Below, piece after piece: positions 1 to 11,682 of a stretch of DNA of 64,000 nucleotides. The number at the start of each line of letters is the position of its first letter. Within the stretch, counting starts at the first letter, position 1. The DNA is from Uloborus plumipes (taxonomy: Eukaryota; Arthropoda; Arachnida; Araneae; Uloboridae). The stretch lies in the NCBI GenBank assembly GCA_038373865.1, contig JAXGGA010001602.1, positions 62,001 to 126,000 of the forward strand, in the 5' to 3' direction. The position numbers and the translations under genes were made by a program. Under the pieces are notes generated by a model. The model worked only from the letters and a program-made list of their open reading frames with translations. It was not told the DNA's origin and ran no database searches.

Positions 1-424
1 CCCATTTCAAATACTTCTCATGATTCTGTCGCAGATAAGACCACCCTCTTTTATTGCACTCTTCTTAACGAGGAAAGAAGACAGTCCAGCTGCATTACAA
101 TGGGCACTAAAAAATCCCTCTGACCATCCGTAGACCCCCCAGAGAGAAAGGGGGTTCAAGAGGGGCACTAATGTGTCCACGTGTTTAGCGATATGGTGTG
201 AGCAAGATTTTTTTTTTTTTTTTTTTTTGAAGAACAGCTAGAGAAGGATCTTCCTTCGTGAAAAGCTTTGTGCATGGGCACGGCATCGGTAGTACGGCAC
301 TAAAGAGTATCATATTTGGAGGAAAGATATCATGTAAGTTTTACTCATTTTATTGTTTTTGTTATAACATAAAAAAGATATTACAAAATTTCTTGTTAAC
401 TTCATATACCTTTAACGGAAAGAG
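1..424. other. non-coding flank, nothing recognised
   Basis: No gene is supported. A poly-T run lies near 208-228. Short open frames here have no recognisable composition or homology. Confidence 0.5.
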
Positions 425-882
425 CAGGGCCGCCGTTTGGGGGGGGGGGGGGATACTGGACCTTTAGTACCGGGGCTCGGAGCTTTGGGGGGCCCGTAAG
501 GTTATGAACATGTTTTTCTCGTTTTAGTGTCAATAATTTCATTGAAAAAAAAAATCTCGCTTTCCATTGCCGATTCTCAATATGAAACAATTGCTAGTTC
601 AAACACTAATGAATGAAAAACACGCTTACGCAAAGGAAATTGCATCGCTTTTTAAAATCATCTGGCGGCACAAATAACGTGAAAATAAAATCAGGTGCAC
701 ACTTTCGTAACTAAAAAAAAAGTATTTCAGAAAAAAATTTTTTTTTCCTTTTTTTTACAGTTGTTTTTACAAATGTGCTGAAAGGACAGCATTAAAATAT
801 GCAATTTGGGGGGGGGGGGGGTTGCATGGGGGCCCGGCATTAAAATTGGTACTGGCCCCCATCGCTGGTAGCGGCGGCCCTG
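425..882. mobile_element. short non-autonomous hAT-like element with 8-bp TSD
   Basis: The element starts CAGGGCCGCC and ends with the inverse GGCGGCCCTG. It is flanked by GGAAAGAG (417-424) and GGTAAGAG (883-890), which match at 7 of 8 bases. A CAGGG terminus with an 8-bp target duplication is the hAT signature. The interior carries G-tracts near 437-452 and 807-820 and GGGGGCCCG blocks. No transposase is present, so it must be mobilised in trans. Confidence 0.82.
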
Positions 883-890
883 GGTAAGAG

Positions 891-2390
891 TGAGCATGGA
901 GCGATTTTTAAGACATCAGTATCACAAATTGCTTATGCATAGAAGGAAATACTAATGTGCCCACAAGGGCGAATCTAGGAATTTTCAAGGGAAGAGCAGT
1001 TTGTCTTTATAACTTACTTTTATTATGTATACTGGTTCACAAATATTAATCACAAAAATTTCGGACTTGAATTCCGAAATATTTCTGGGGAGAGGCCCAA
1101 ACCTTCTTCCCCCAACATTTAAATCTTGTCTAAAAAGTTTTTTTGAGTTTCAGCATCGCGAGAGAAAAACTACCGGTGGAGAGGTCCTCAAAAAAGGGGG
1201 TGATCGCTTCCATCGCCCCTCCCTTGTATCCGTCCTTGTGTGCTCTTTAATGATACTCCCCTAACATATGTAGACTTTATATAGAGTTTTATACTAAACT
1301 GATTTTTAGCTGAAATGCTTATTCGTATTTATTTACAATGAACATTACAAGATATTTGATTGGAATATTTTCGATGAGCATATACTAATCAGTATTAAGA
1401 TCCTTATTTTTTGATCGAAGTAATTTAAATTTTTGAGCAAGTTAAATAATACACAACAAGAGAAAATTACCTGTATTTTCGTGTTTGCTTACTAATTTTT
1501 CTTATTTTTGCAGTTACTAATTGATATACATTTTTATGAAATTTGAGTTGCAAAGAAAACGTTCAATATTAGCAATGTTGATAAACGAAATATTTTTATT
1601 CTAAGTTAGAATTATATTTTCAAATAACTAAGAAACAGTTTACGTGAAAAATATTCTGTTTTATCTTTTAAGTGATGAAATAATAAGGCTTGTTTAGTTG
1701 AGTTTTATTTAGATAACTAAATTCTTTTTAAAAAGTTGGGACCGACAAAATATTTTATCGCTGCATTTCCATGAAAATTTGTAAAAAGAACTAAATTATC
1801 ATTAAAAAAAGCAAGTTACTATTCATACAAATTATTTTTGATTGAAAAATTTTCAAACCTAATTTTTAACTGAGAAATATAAATTTCAAAATCTAACTTT
1901 CAAAATTAGGTGAAAGCATCGTTCTTAGCATAGGCACAATTGAAGCAAAACAAATGCTTTTATGAAGGAGAGGGTAAGAAACAATAATAAAAATTAATTA
2001 ACTAAAAAAAATATTAGAAAGATCTCTCACATATTGTTGAAGATCAAAATGCTAGATGAATAATTATAAAGGGAATTTTTTTCCTGGCATATTACACTGC
2101 ATATTAAGAAGTCAGAACTTTTTAGACAGTCTTCTCCCTGAAAACTTATATTTAATCGTTTTTAATTATTTGTTTTTATCAAAAGTAAAAATTATGACGT
2201 GATAAAGCAGAATGAAAAACATTAATTTTTCTTCAAGCACTAAATTAAGCTTTTGCATTGTTATTGATCAAATGCATGAATTTTGAATACTGTAACGTGA
2301 GCATAAAATGTGAGATGTGGGAGTATAACTCTTTTTTTTTATTTATTTATTTTGCTGCTTCAGCTTGAATAAACATATCTCTCATTAAAA
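891..2390. other. AT-rich intergenic DNA
   Basis: No gene or clear element seen. A C/G-rich patch at about 1085-1260 resembles fragments of the degenerate repeat array that starts near 2391, but the match is too weak to call. Confidence 0.4.
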
Positions 2391-3154
2391 AAGGAGGCGC
2401 CTCCCTTCCCCTCTCTGTCTTTTGTCAACAACGTTTAAGATCGTCCTATATTTCGTTCTAAAGTGCTTAAACTTTTGTTTCCGACGGAGAGTTCTTAAAC
2501 ATTTCTGCCCTAACATCATTGAAAGTCAACTGAAATAACGCTTTTCGAATATTTGTCTGTCTTCTTAAAATTATCAAAGATGACCCTTCAATTTTGAAAA
2601 AGTTCAAGGGTGGGCCCTAAATCTCCACTCTCCTAACATCTACGCAGATAGTCTAAAACTGCGTTTTTAAAGTTACATTTTCAAAAACAGTTCCAGGGGA
2701 GAATTCCGGACCTCCCTTCCCTAAAACAATTAGATATAATCTATACTTGTGTTTTTAAATTTCAATATCCAAAAATATCCAGAGAAGCGCCTCTGAACCT
2801 CTTCAACTACTACCATGGCCAAAAATTGTTTAGAATGCATTTTTCAGAGATAATTTTCTGAAAAGAAGGAACTCGAATCTCTAATCTACGTATTATCTGC
2901 AAAGATAGTCTAAAATTACGTTTTTAGCAATACAATTTCGAAAAAATCCCAGATCCCCTCTTTCCATAGCACAATCAGAGTTAATAATGGAGTTTTTAAC
3001 GTTTCGATATCGAAAAATGGACGGATGAGCGCACTCGAACCTATTCTCCCATAATATTACCAAAGATCGTTTAAAATGCATTTTTAAGACCACAAATTCC
3101 AAAAAATATCCGGGGGAGAAACCACCGTACCTCCTTACTTCTGGGTAAATAATA
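2391..3154. repeat. diverged tandem repeat array, about 110-130 bp units
   Basis: Several diverged copies of the same phrase follow one another: a TCTAAAA or TTTAAAATGC stretch, then GTTTTTAA, a short A-rich segment with TTTC.AAAAA, then a C/G-rich segment of the CCAGGGGAGA.CC type. Copies are visible near 2650, 2830, 2905 and 3070. Open frames through it are by-products of the repeat. Unit length is judged by eye. Confidence 0.55.
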
Positions 3155-3156
3155 TA

Positions 3157-3985
3157 CACTCAGGCACATTGAAAATAGCGACCCAAGAAGAAAGCATCAG
3201 ATTGAAATGAAATTTAATGCACATAATGATACAGATGAGAGACTCACTTGATCTCAAAATCAAGACAATTGAACGAATACAGGGTGTGCAAGGACACTAA
3301 TATAGAGCAACTTCAATAGCGCGTTGGACCACCTCTAGCTGCAATACATGCCGCCACACGGTCCGGCATTGAGTTGATTTGACGCTTGATGTTGTCCTGA
3401 GGCAGATGGGCCCACAAATTTGTTACAGCCAACTCCAAATCACACACAGAGTGACACAATGGCATCTGACGTTTTAGCAGATCTCACACATGCTCTATAG
3501 GGGATAAGTCGGGGGAGCGGGCCGGCCATGGAAGAGTCTGAAAATGACGTAGGAAATCTTGAGCAACTCTTGCTGTATGCGGACGAGCATTATCTTGCTG
3601 GAAAATTGCCCCTGGGAGACCATTTAGGAAAGGTCCTACATGGGGTCGAAGAATATCATCAACGTAACGTTGGCCGGTTAAGTTTCCACGCATCACAATT
3701 AGATTAGACCGGCTATCACAGGATATGGCCCCCAGACCATTACACCAGCTGTGCGGGCAGTGTGACGTAGAACAGTGTGAGAGGAATTGTACCTCTCACC
3801 TGGGCGCCTCCACACCCGTACCCGGTCATCATCAGTCCCTAAAACAAACCGAGACTCATCACTAAACACAACTTTTTGCCAATCTGTGACATTCCACATT
3901 GATCTGGCTTGGCACCACTGTAGACGCAGTTGCTGATCAATCCGACGATTTCTTCTTGGGTCGCTATTTTCAATGTGCCTGAGTG
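3157..3985 (-). mobile_element. internally deleted Tc1-like transposon
   Basis: Perfect terminal inverted repeats of about 37 bp (3157-3193 and 3949-3985) begin CACTCAGGCACATTGAAAAT and are flanked by TA on both sides (3155-3156, 3986-3987), the Tc1/mariner target. The element is only 829 bp, against the usual 1.2-1.7 kb, because the right TIR is joined almost directly to the middle of the transposase. The DNA-binding half is missing. Confidence 0.92.
3314..3949 (-). pseudogene. Tc1-like transposase remnant (catalytic domain)
   Basis: The DDE catalytic domain of a Tc1-family transposase is readable on the minus strand in more than one frame. SDESRF (first Asp) lies near 3850, FQQDNARPHTA (second Asp) near 3600 and SPDLSPIEHV (Glu) near 3490. 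The frame is interrupted by a stop and frameshift near 3697-3701 and by a stop directly after IEHV. Past that stop the protein resumes and ends in GGPTRY at 3314, the same C-terminus as the intact transposase at 41072-42115. The gap between second Asp and Glu is 32 residues, two short of canonical D34E. The N-terminal helix-turn-helix domains are deleted. Non-functional. Confidence 0.93.
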
Positions 3986-3987
3986 TA

Positions 3988-4702
3988 CTTACGATTAGGA
4001 ACACATTCTCAACTCTCTGATCTAGTTATGACTTCCCTCTAAGAAAAGATGTTGGACCCATTCTTTTCTCTCTGTTTGAAATTAATGAGGGGTCGGCAAT
4101 TTCATACATCCCCATTCCCCAATTTTTTGTCCCCGCTACGGGTCAGAATATTAACTCCTTGTGGTCCTTATTTGAAAATTGCAATGTTCATTGGTCTTTA
4201 CAAAGGCTAAGCATATTTTTAAAAAACATGAATTTTTCCTAGTATTTCAATTTTTCCAAAGTCCCCCCCAATGTTCAGCAGTCAGCGACGCCCATGACGA
4301 GATGCAGTTCAAAACCCTACCTTCGAAACTTAGGATCTAAATACACAATTGTAGGTTTGTCAAAATTTTCATGATATTTAAGAGTTTCTTGAAGACCTTG
4401 CTGGTCATCTCTGGTGACGTTAGAGAAATGGACAGGTGTGGCAGGGAATCTCAGGAAAATGAAATCGAAATTGAAGCTTGTGGTATGGGACCGTGGAAAA
4501 GTTTTTGAAATTGAAATCTTGAAAGGCAGTTTCGGTGTATTATGATGTCATTAGAGAAAGGGATGGTTTTAGGATTTTCCTTCTTAAAATTTTCGAAATT
4601 TAAGTCCTGTAAGCCCAATAGTAAACCAATTTTGGACGTTTAAGGGAAGGGAACGGGTCCACAGACTCTCCTACCAGAATTTTCCAAAATTGAAGTAGAG
4701 TA
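3988..4702. repeat. diverged repeat-like DNA
   Basis: No gene. Two or three related segments roughly 124 bp apart (near 4417 and 4541) share a GTTAGAGAAA.GGA phrase followed by GAAATTGAA. This looks like a decayed tandem repeat. Confidence 0.35.
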
Positions 4703-5096
4703 CAGAACCTTTTATCCGGGAACCAAAATACCAGAAAACCAGAAAACCGGCAACATTTTGTCGATTTATCCGACACTTTTAAAAATACGCATTTTCGGCA
4801 ATTTCTAAAAAATGAAGAGCTTTTTTTTTTTTTCTTTTGAAATACCTAAATGAATATGAACGGTTTCTTCATAAATACCATATAAGTGGCATATAGCTCA
4901 GAAATTTTTAATATTGTAATATCTATAAGCACTTCTGGATCGTTTTCTCTTCATTGAGATGCATTTATTTGTTATAGTAACTTGGGTTTTATAAACAATT
5001 GGCAAATATCGCTTCGTAGCGATCCAGAAAACCGGGAAATTCAGTTATCCGGGATAGCTGTGGTCCCAAACATCCCGGATAATTGGTTCTCTACTG
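4703..5096. mobile_element. pogo/Tigger-like MITE
   Basis: The left end reads CAGAACCTTTTATCCGGGAA. The right end inverts to CAGTAGAGAACCAATTATCC. TA flanks both ends (4701-4702, 5097-5098). CAGT termini followed by a TTATCCGG core are typical of pogo/Tigger non-autonomous elements. The interior has repeated CCAGAAAACC and no transposase. Confidence 0.75.
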
Positions 5097-5098
5097 TA

Positions 5099-6299
5099 CC
5101 AGAAAATGCATTTCTAAGCCATGTTTGCGAAAAAATAGACAAGAACTGGGTTCGGATGATCCCCCCTCCCCTTTCCCATGATGTATGCTTTAAAATTTCG
5201 TTAATACTTTTATATTTATTTGTTAAATATTTACTTGCCTCGTTTTTCTGGTTATTTTCACTGTAATTAATTTATTCTTTGTTATGTTAGTGAAACTGAT
5301 GTTTTCTCGGGGGAGGGGGGGGGATTTGATTTTCTCGGGGGGGGCACTGCCTCCCCCCCCTCGGAGAGATGCCTGAAAGAAACACTGTTTGGAAGCATTT
5401 CTGTTAAAAAAATTGACCGCTTCAAGGCTTAGTTTAAAAAAGTTGCACCAACTGAAGAATAGTTTATGCATTATAATCTTACCTAACATTAATTAATCTA
5501 TCTAAACTAAAAAAGCAAAATTATCTGGAGCTGAAACCTTAGACCTGTCTATTTTTCATTTCGGAGAGATTGCATGTAATGCTTTATGCTGCTGCAGTCT
5601 GGCTAGCTCTTCTGAAATATTTTTATATTCTTACAAAAATTGGCAAACATTTGTCAGGGCATATTCACTTCAGTTGATGATGTATAAAAAATTTAAAGTA
5701 TACATGGAGTATTTTTTTTTTTTTTACACAGTAGCCAATACTGTACATACGTGTGTATAAGTCAATTCATTAACATCACAATATCTGAAGTATTTTTTTT
5801 AATAATGATTTAATGAATCATTGCGTTGTAAGCATGTAAAACTAATTATACCTTTAACAATGACATCACGATTCTAATGAAAGAGGCAATATAAACTACT
5901 GGCACTATGTGTATATTGTTCAGATATCTAAAATATCTTTCATAAGCATCTAGGGATGATTTTTAATAGGCCAGCCATACATATATGGCCGGCGAACCAA
6001 ATATTGGACCGGCGATCATATCTTGGCCCGCGACTATTAATTGGCGCGACATTTACAGACCACCAAATATCACAGGAACTACGGAGCTGTTTATATATAT
6101 ATTTGTGGGTTATTCATAAATCTGCATTTAGTAAAGCTTGAGACTAAGAAAAATTGACAGACTACTACTTTACTTGAGACTAAAAAAATTTGACAGTGGG
6201 CAGATAGCCCAAAAAAGTTAGGGGCCACTTTGAACCACGTTCCAAAACCATAATCCCGCTTCATTTCATTCAGCATATAGTAATATTACATTTATGTAC
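5099..6299. other. intergenic DNA with G-tracts and short GGCC-rich repeats
   Basis: No gene. Long G/C tracts lie at 5308-5362. At 5970-6050 a short phrase of the type GGCCGGCGA.CAAATATTGG recurs about three times in a 20-25 bp rhythm. Confidence 0.4.
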
Positions 6300-6309
6300 T
6301 GGACAGACA

Positions 6310-7327
6310 TCCTTTTAATTAATATATTATATATTATAATTATATATAATTATTATATATTATATTTATATATTATTAATATAAATAATTATATATATAT
6401 ATAATATATATTATATAATTATTTATTATATATATTATTATATATATTTATATATATTAATATATATATTTAATTAATTTATTATAAAATATATATATTT
6501 ATTATTAATTATTATATTAATATAATTATTATATAATATTATAAATAATATTATTATATATAATTTATATTATATATTAATAATTATAATTATATTAATT
6601 ATATTATTATATATATTAATAAATATTATATATTATTTATATATAATATATATATTATAATTATATTAATATTTATAATAATTATATAATATAATAATTT
6701 TATTATATTAAATATATAATATATTATATTATAATATTATATATATATAAATATTTATTATATATTAATTATATTATATATAATATTATATTTATATAAT
6801 TATATATATATTAATTATTATATATTATATATAAATTATATTTTATATATTATATATTATTATATAATATAATTTAATTATTTATATATTATATATATTT
6901 ATATAATTATATTATATATTTTATTAATTATATATAATATTATTATATTATATATTATATTATAATATATATTATTATATATTTATATATTATAATATAT
7001 AATATTATTATATTTATATATTTATAATATTTATTATTATATATTTATTATAATTATATATTATATTTTTATATAATATTATATAATTTATTATTATATT
7101 AATAATTATATTTATTATTTATATTATATTAATTATATATTTTTATATATTTAAATATATTTTATTATATTATATAATATTTTTATTTATATTATATTAT
7201 ATATTATATATATTATAATTATATTTATTAATATTAATTATATTATATATTATTTATATTTAATATATTAATATTTATTATTATATATTTATTATATTTT
7301 ATATATATATATAAATATATATTTAAT

Positions 7328-7362
<35 letters not shown>

Positions 7363-7728
7363 AAATCTCTATAATATATATATTATTAATAAATTAAATA
7401 TATAATATAACATATAAAATATATATTATATATATATATATATATTAATTATATTAACCAACATATATATATATTATATAATTATATATATATATATAAT
7501 AAAATATATCTAAAAATATATATACTATATTTACTACTATATTATAAAACTTTAAAATATTAAAATATTCTATATATATATACTTATATATATATAAAAA
7601 TCATTATATCTTATATATATAAAAATTCATATTAATATAAAAAATTACTATATAAATATTTAATATATATAAATATTTACTATATACTATAAATATATAC
7701 ACTATCTATCATATATATAATATATAAA
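6310..7728. repeat. 1.4-kb A/T-only low-complexity block
   Basis: Almost every base from about 6318 to 7370 is A or T, in TATAT, TTAATTA and ATTATA words without a fixed period. A few C residues appear toward 7728. It is a degenerate TA-rich satellite or expanded microsatellite, and all open frames are absent. Such DNA is prone to assembly and sequencing error. Confidence 0.9.
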
Positions 7729-7927
7729 AGGTCCCGAGCCCTAATTTGAAAAGTAAAGTATTCATTTTGATAATTCAAATCATATTGAAGATGCAATTTT
7801 TATTATTGATCCCAAACTCACCATATTACAAAATGGGGCTGTATTGAGCTCATTGTTGGCTCATTTAAGGTCCTATGTTATACTTACCTTTAATCTCCAA
7901 GTTTACTCTAGGCCGTCAGTGACAATG

Positions 7928-8005
7928 CTAGTGACAATGCTAGGTCGCTAATGACAATGCTCGAGACTAGCGGTCGCCAGTGGCGAGTGGCGACCGCTAG
8001 TCTCG
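7928..8005. repeat. short direct repeats leading into a perfect 18-bp hairpin
   Basis: GTGACAATGCTAG-type phrases recur two to three times at 7918-7960. They are followed by an 18-bp perfect inverted repeat (7962-7979 with 7988-8005, arm CGAGACTAGCGGTCGCCA) around an 8-bp loop. The stem is GC-rich in an AT-rich setting. Confidence 0.85.
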
Positions 8006-10031
8006 ACCTTTAGTATTTAGTAATTGCAGAAGCATAAAAATACTGTTTAAGGCAATACAGTGTCCAAATTAAAATAAATACTGAAAAAAAAAAACGAAAG
8101 TAGTTTTCAAGAAAGGGAATATGTGTCCATCCCTAACGTTTAGCCTCGCACCCAAACACAATAACGTAATGATGTGAGTAATAGTTTCCTTAGACGATGG
8201 ATGCAAAAGCAATTGCTCTTGTAGCGGTGGTAAATTTCCAGGTTGAGGGGCCCATCACAATGTGTTTTTGGGGGACCCTACGTCTGTAACAAAACTATAG
8301 AAATCATTTAGCATGGCATTTTTGTACCTTCGTCGAGCCCTTATAACCTTGGTTGAGGGGGTGGGGAGTTGGCAGTTGCTTCCAAGAACAAGAAATCCAC
8401 CTGAAAAAGAAAAAAGCCAGTGCAAATAAAAATAAGCTGTCATCGTACTTTATGGAAAAGTTGGGGGAGAAATCTTTTTATCGGATAAGAGTTTTTTTTT
8501 TTTTAATCGAATCATTTACCGGAAGGATAAGTCAAGAGAGCTGTAGGTCTCTATTTAACACCATGTTTAAGCTTCAATGTAGAACGGTTCAATATATATA
8601 GCCCCCTTGCTACAAAAGTGCCACTACACAAAAAACTACGTTTTCCAGGATTTGCAAAACACTGTTCCCGAGCTGACTAGGCACATTTTAGTATTTTTGA
8701 ATTTGTTAATATGAAGACCAATACATCTCAAACTGTGATCGTTAGTTACGCACGTTACTCTACGACGGCTGGAAGACAATTCAAGATGTGGCATTTCAGT
8801 GAAGGGGTCCTATGCATCTTGATAACAACAAAATGCCATAACTGCTCTCTGGCGGCTGATTTTTCAATGCATACTTCTGGCTCCTTTTGAAGATTGGTAG
8901 TAGAGACGTGTAAACTACGTCTAATGACGGTCATAACTCAAAATTTACAATTTTTGAGTTGTGGCAGATATATTAAGGGTACTACCTTTTAGTGTAATGT
9001 ACTTTTTCTTATTGAAGCATATTTAAAAAAAAAAAAAAAAACTGCACGAATCCTGCTTATGCGTTTGCGATATCGACGCTACGCTTCGCGCGCGCGCAGC
9101 AGCGCGCGACTCTAATTGATTCACAAAATTGTCCCATTTGACCGTTTTTTTAAAAGTATTGCTTAAATCAAGCTCATTTTCTTTTGAGCAATTCATGTAA
9201 TTTTTCAAGCAAAATATAGATTTATCTTAAAGTTGAATTTTCTAGTTACTCATCCTTCGTGCGTGCTAACATAAACACTTGGTTCAAGAGGTTTGATTGA
9301 ACGTCAAGGTTCTTTAGAAATTTGGTAAAATTATCGGTTTGGAATATTAAATTATTATCGAGTTATATATTCAAGTCAATATGGGCATTCAAACAACGCA
9401 ATAGGAATGCATAAAGTACTATTTTATTTCATTCAGAACTTGATTAGAAATACTTTTTATGGACATTCATAATTTACAGCTGCCAAATTAGGCATGAAAT
9501 AAAATCTGAAGCTGATTTTAAAAATAAATCACCAACTTTCTTTCAAAATAGTCGTTGTCCTCAAAAATATTTTGTTGAAGCACTGCAAAATGAACTTGTT
9601 TTCATAGTTAGAGTTTTTATGAAGTATGTAACTCAATAGTACAGTATTAAAGTCACAAGAATGAACATACTGTAAGAGTTAGTTGCCTGTAAAATGATTT
9701 TTGCTGTTTTCATTGCGGTTTAAAAGTTTAAATAGGCATTGTCTCAAAACTGGAGTTTTGGACTAGATGACTTTTGCATGTACGCCAACGAAATATAAAT
9801 GTGTGTTTAGAACGGACAATTTAGTTCGTCGTTTTTTACAGAGTCATTATAAGTTGCCCTAATGGACTACAATAAATAATTAATAAAATGTTATCGAAAT
9901 CAAAGGGAAAAACTAAAAGAAATATTGTTCAAGATTTTGTTCCTAACTTTAATGAAATTTGGATTCAAGAATGTACATGTTAAAAGAAAGTAGGAAAAAA
10001 TCAATATTTTTAACATGAAAAAATTATAACT
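8006..10031. other. intergenic DNA upstream of the chemoreceptor genes
   Basis: No gene supported. There is a poly-A run near 9027-9043 and a compact CG-rich patch (CGCGCGCGC) at about 9085-9112. A GGTTGAGGGG phrase repeats at 8240 and 8352. No promoter can be assigned for the gene starting at 10032. Confidence 0.4.
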
Positions 10032-11199
10032 ATGAGTAATGTAATGAGAAATGAGATCAAAATTAACAAATCCCAACATATTATCAAAGAATGGAAATAT
10101 TTTTTAATCGGCTTCTGCTGCATTGGAGTAAATATATGGCCTCCAAAGGTCGTTTCAAAAACGACATTATGGATATCTCGTGGATCTAACATAATGTTCG
10201 TTATTGTGTCTTTACATAATGCAACATTAATTTTTTTCCAAGGAATTAGAGTAGACAAGGATTTAAACATATTTATTGTAGCTATCGCTGGATTGATCTC
10301 TTGCATTTGTTTATGGCTATCGTTACATTTTAAACGAAAACGGTTGAGGAATTTAATGTACGAATTATCAGTTCTTTTGAATTATAATATGTTCGATGAA
10401 AGCTCTAAATTTCAAGAAACATGTTTGCTAAATTTGAACAAAATTACGATAATAATTTTGCCATTTATATATTCTGCTGCAATATCTCTGACGTTAGATA
10501 ATGGTGATTATTTACAAATCTGCAAATCAATCCATTTTGGTTTAAGCCATTGTACACATACATACGCTGATATTATTCTAATCTATGCAAGAATATTTCT
10601 GCGGTATCTGCAAGTTCCATTTGTCCATTTATTTGTGACTCTATTCTACTGTAATTTATGCAACAAAATTTGTTGGTTGATTGTACAGTTTCGATGTCGA
10701 GCAGAAAAACCTGAAATTTCTGACTGTTATTTACTCATCAAAATGTATATCAGGATTGCTAAATGTGTCAAGGAATTGCAAGCCATTTTCTCAGCACCGT
10801 CCTTTTTTATTCTGTTTGCATTCATATTAACCCTATTTTATAATCTTTATTTAATTACTAATGGCATCAAGTATGATTCTTCCACTCTAGTTTACGTTTT
10901 CCCTATATTGTATACCTTGCGTGGTCTACCTAGTTGGCGTGATTCTGTTTATTACTCAAATCACGGAGGAATTGCAAAAAAATATTTCCTTTTTCACGGA
11001 ACTACACACACATATGTCCCTCAAAATAGTTTATGGCTTCGAAGAAAAGACTTCTTACCTTAGCTTTCTGAAGCAATTAAAAGATGTCCCCGTATATAGA
11101 GCATCTATCTGCGGAATGGTTCAGGTCAAAAGGCAATTAATTTTGACAATTTTTACATCTCTTCTAACATATGGCTTACTTCTTTTAAATCTGCATTGA
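10032..11199 (+). pseudogene. gustatory-receptor-like 7-TM protein, frameshifted copy
   Basis: A single-exon chemoreceptor-like gene reads from ATG 10032 for about 290 codons, then loses frame near 10887-10913. It continues in the +1 frame to a stop at 11197-11199. The product would be about 389 aa, very close to the 394-aa paralogue at 15281. Shared landmarks are EWKYF.I.FCCIG near the N-terminus, HFGLSHC, a FSAPSFFILFAFILTLFYN segment, and a C-terminal TYGLLLLN. The last replaces the TYhhhhhQF signature of insect gustatory receptors (7tm_7 family), with Asn at the Gln position. Counting bases between shared anchors shows one extra base here relative to the paralogue, so a one-base insertion explains the break. 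Hydrophobic segments suit a multi-pass plasma-membrane receptor. It is probably a recent pseudogene, though an assembly error could give the same picture. Confidence 0.75.
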
Positions 11200-11682
11200 C
11201 CAAACATACCTTAAATGGCATTCTTAATTTAACGAATTCCAATTTTGAGCTAAAGATACCCGAGTGGGCTAAAGGAAAAAAAAAAAGAAAAGGAAAATAA
11301 AAAAACTTTTTAATAACATAATGTGTAACTAGAAAGGTAAAATTCTGCAACAAACCAAGGCTGCAGAAAAAAACTAAAATGAAGCTTAGCACATAGATTT
11401 GACAAAGAACCACTCAAATTGATTGAGAAAAAATCCATTAAGACAAGCGCATAAATAAAGGAAGTTTTTTGAAATTAGCTTGCACTGTCATCTGTAAAGC
11501 TTTATACCTCCGTAACGTATTGCAATAAAAAATCACTTTCAATACAGGCATTTTGATAACTGCATAAATTCAAATTTTAGTTTTTATTCTTTGTTCTACG
11601 ATGCACTAAAAGAGTTAAGGCCAAAAATTCAGAACACAAGATTTTCTGTCAACTTAACTTCGATTTGAAATATTTTATATTA
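11200..11682. other. 3' flank of the first receptor copy
   Basis: A/T-rich with an A-rich run at 11274-11300. No gene seen and no confident polyadenylation signal chosen. Confidence 0.35.

Noticed and set aside
9085..9112. CpG island promoter
   Set aside because: Only about 30 bases of CGCG sequence, with no adjoining gene.
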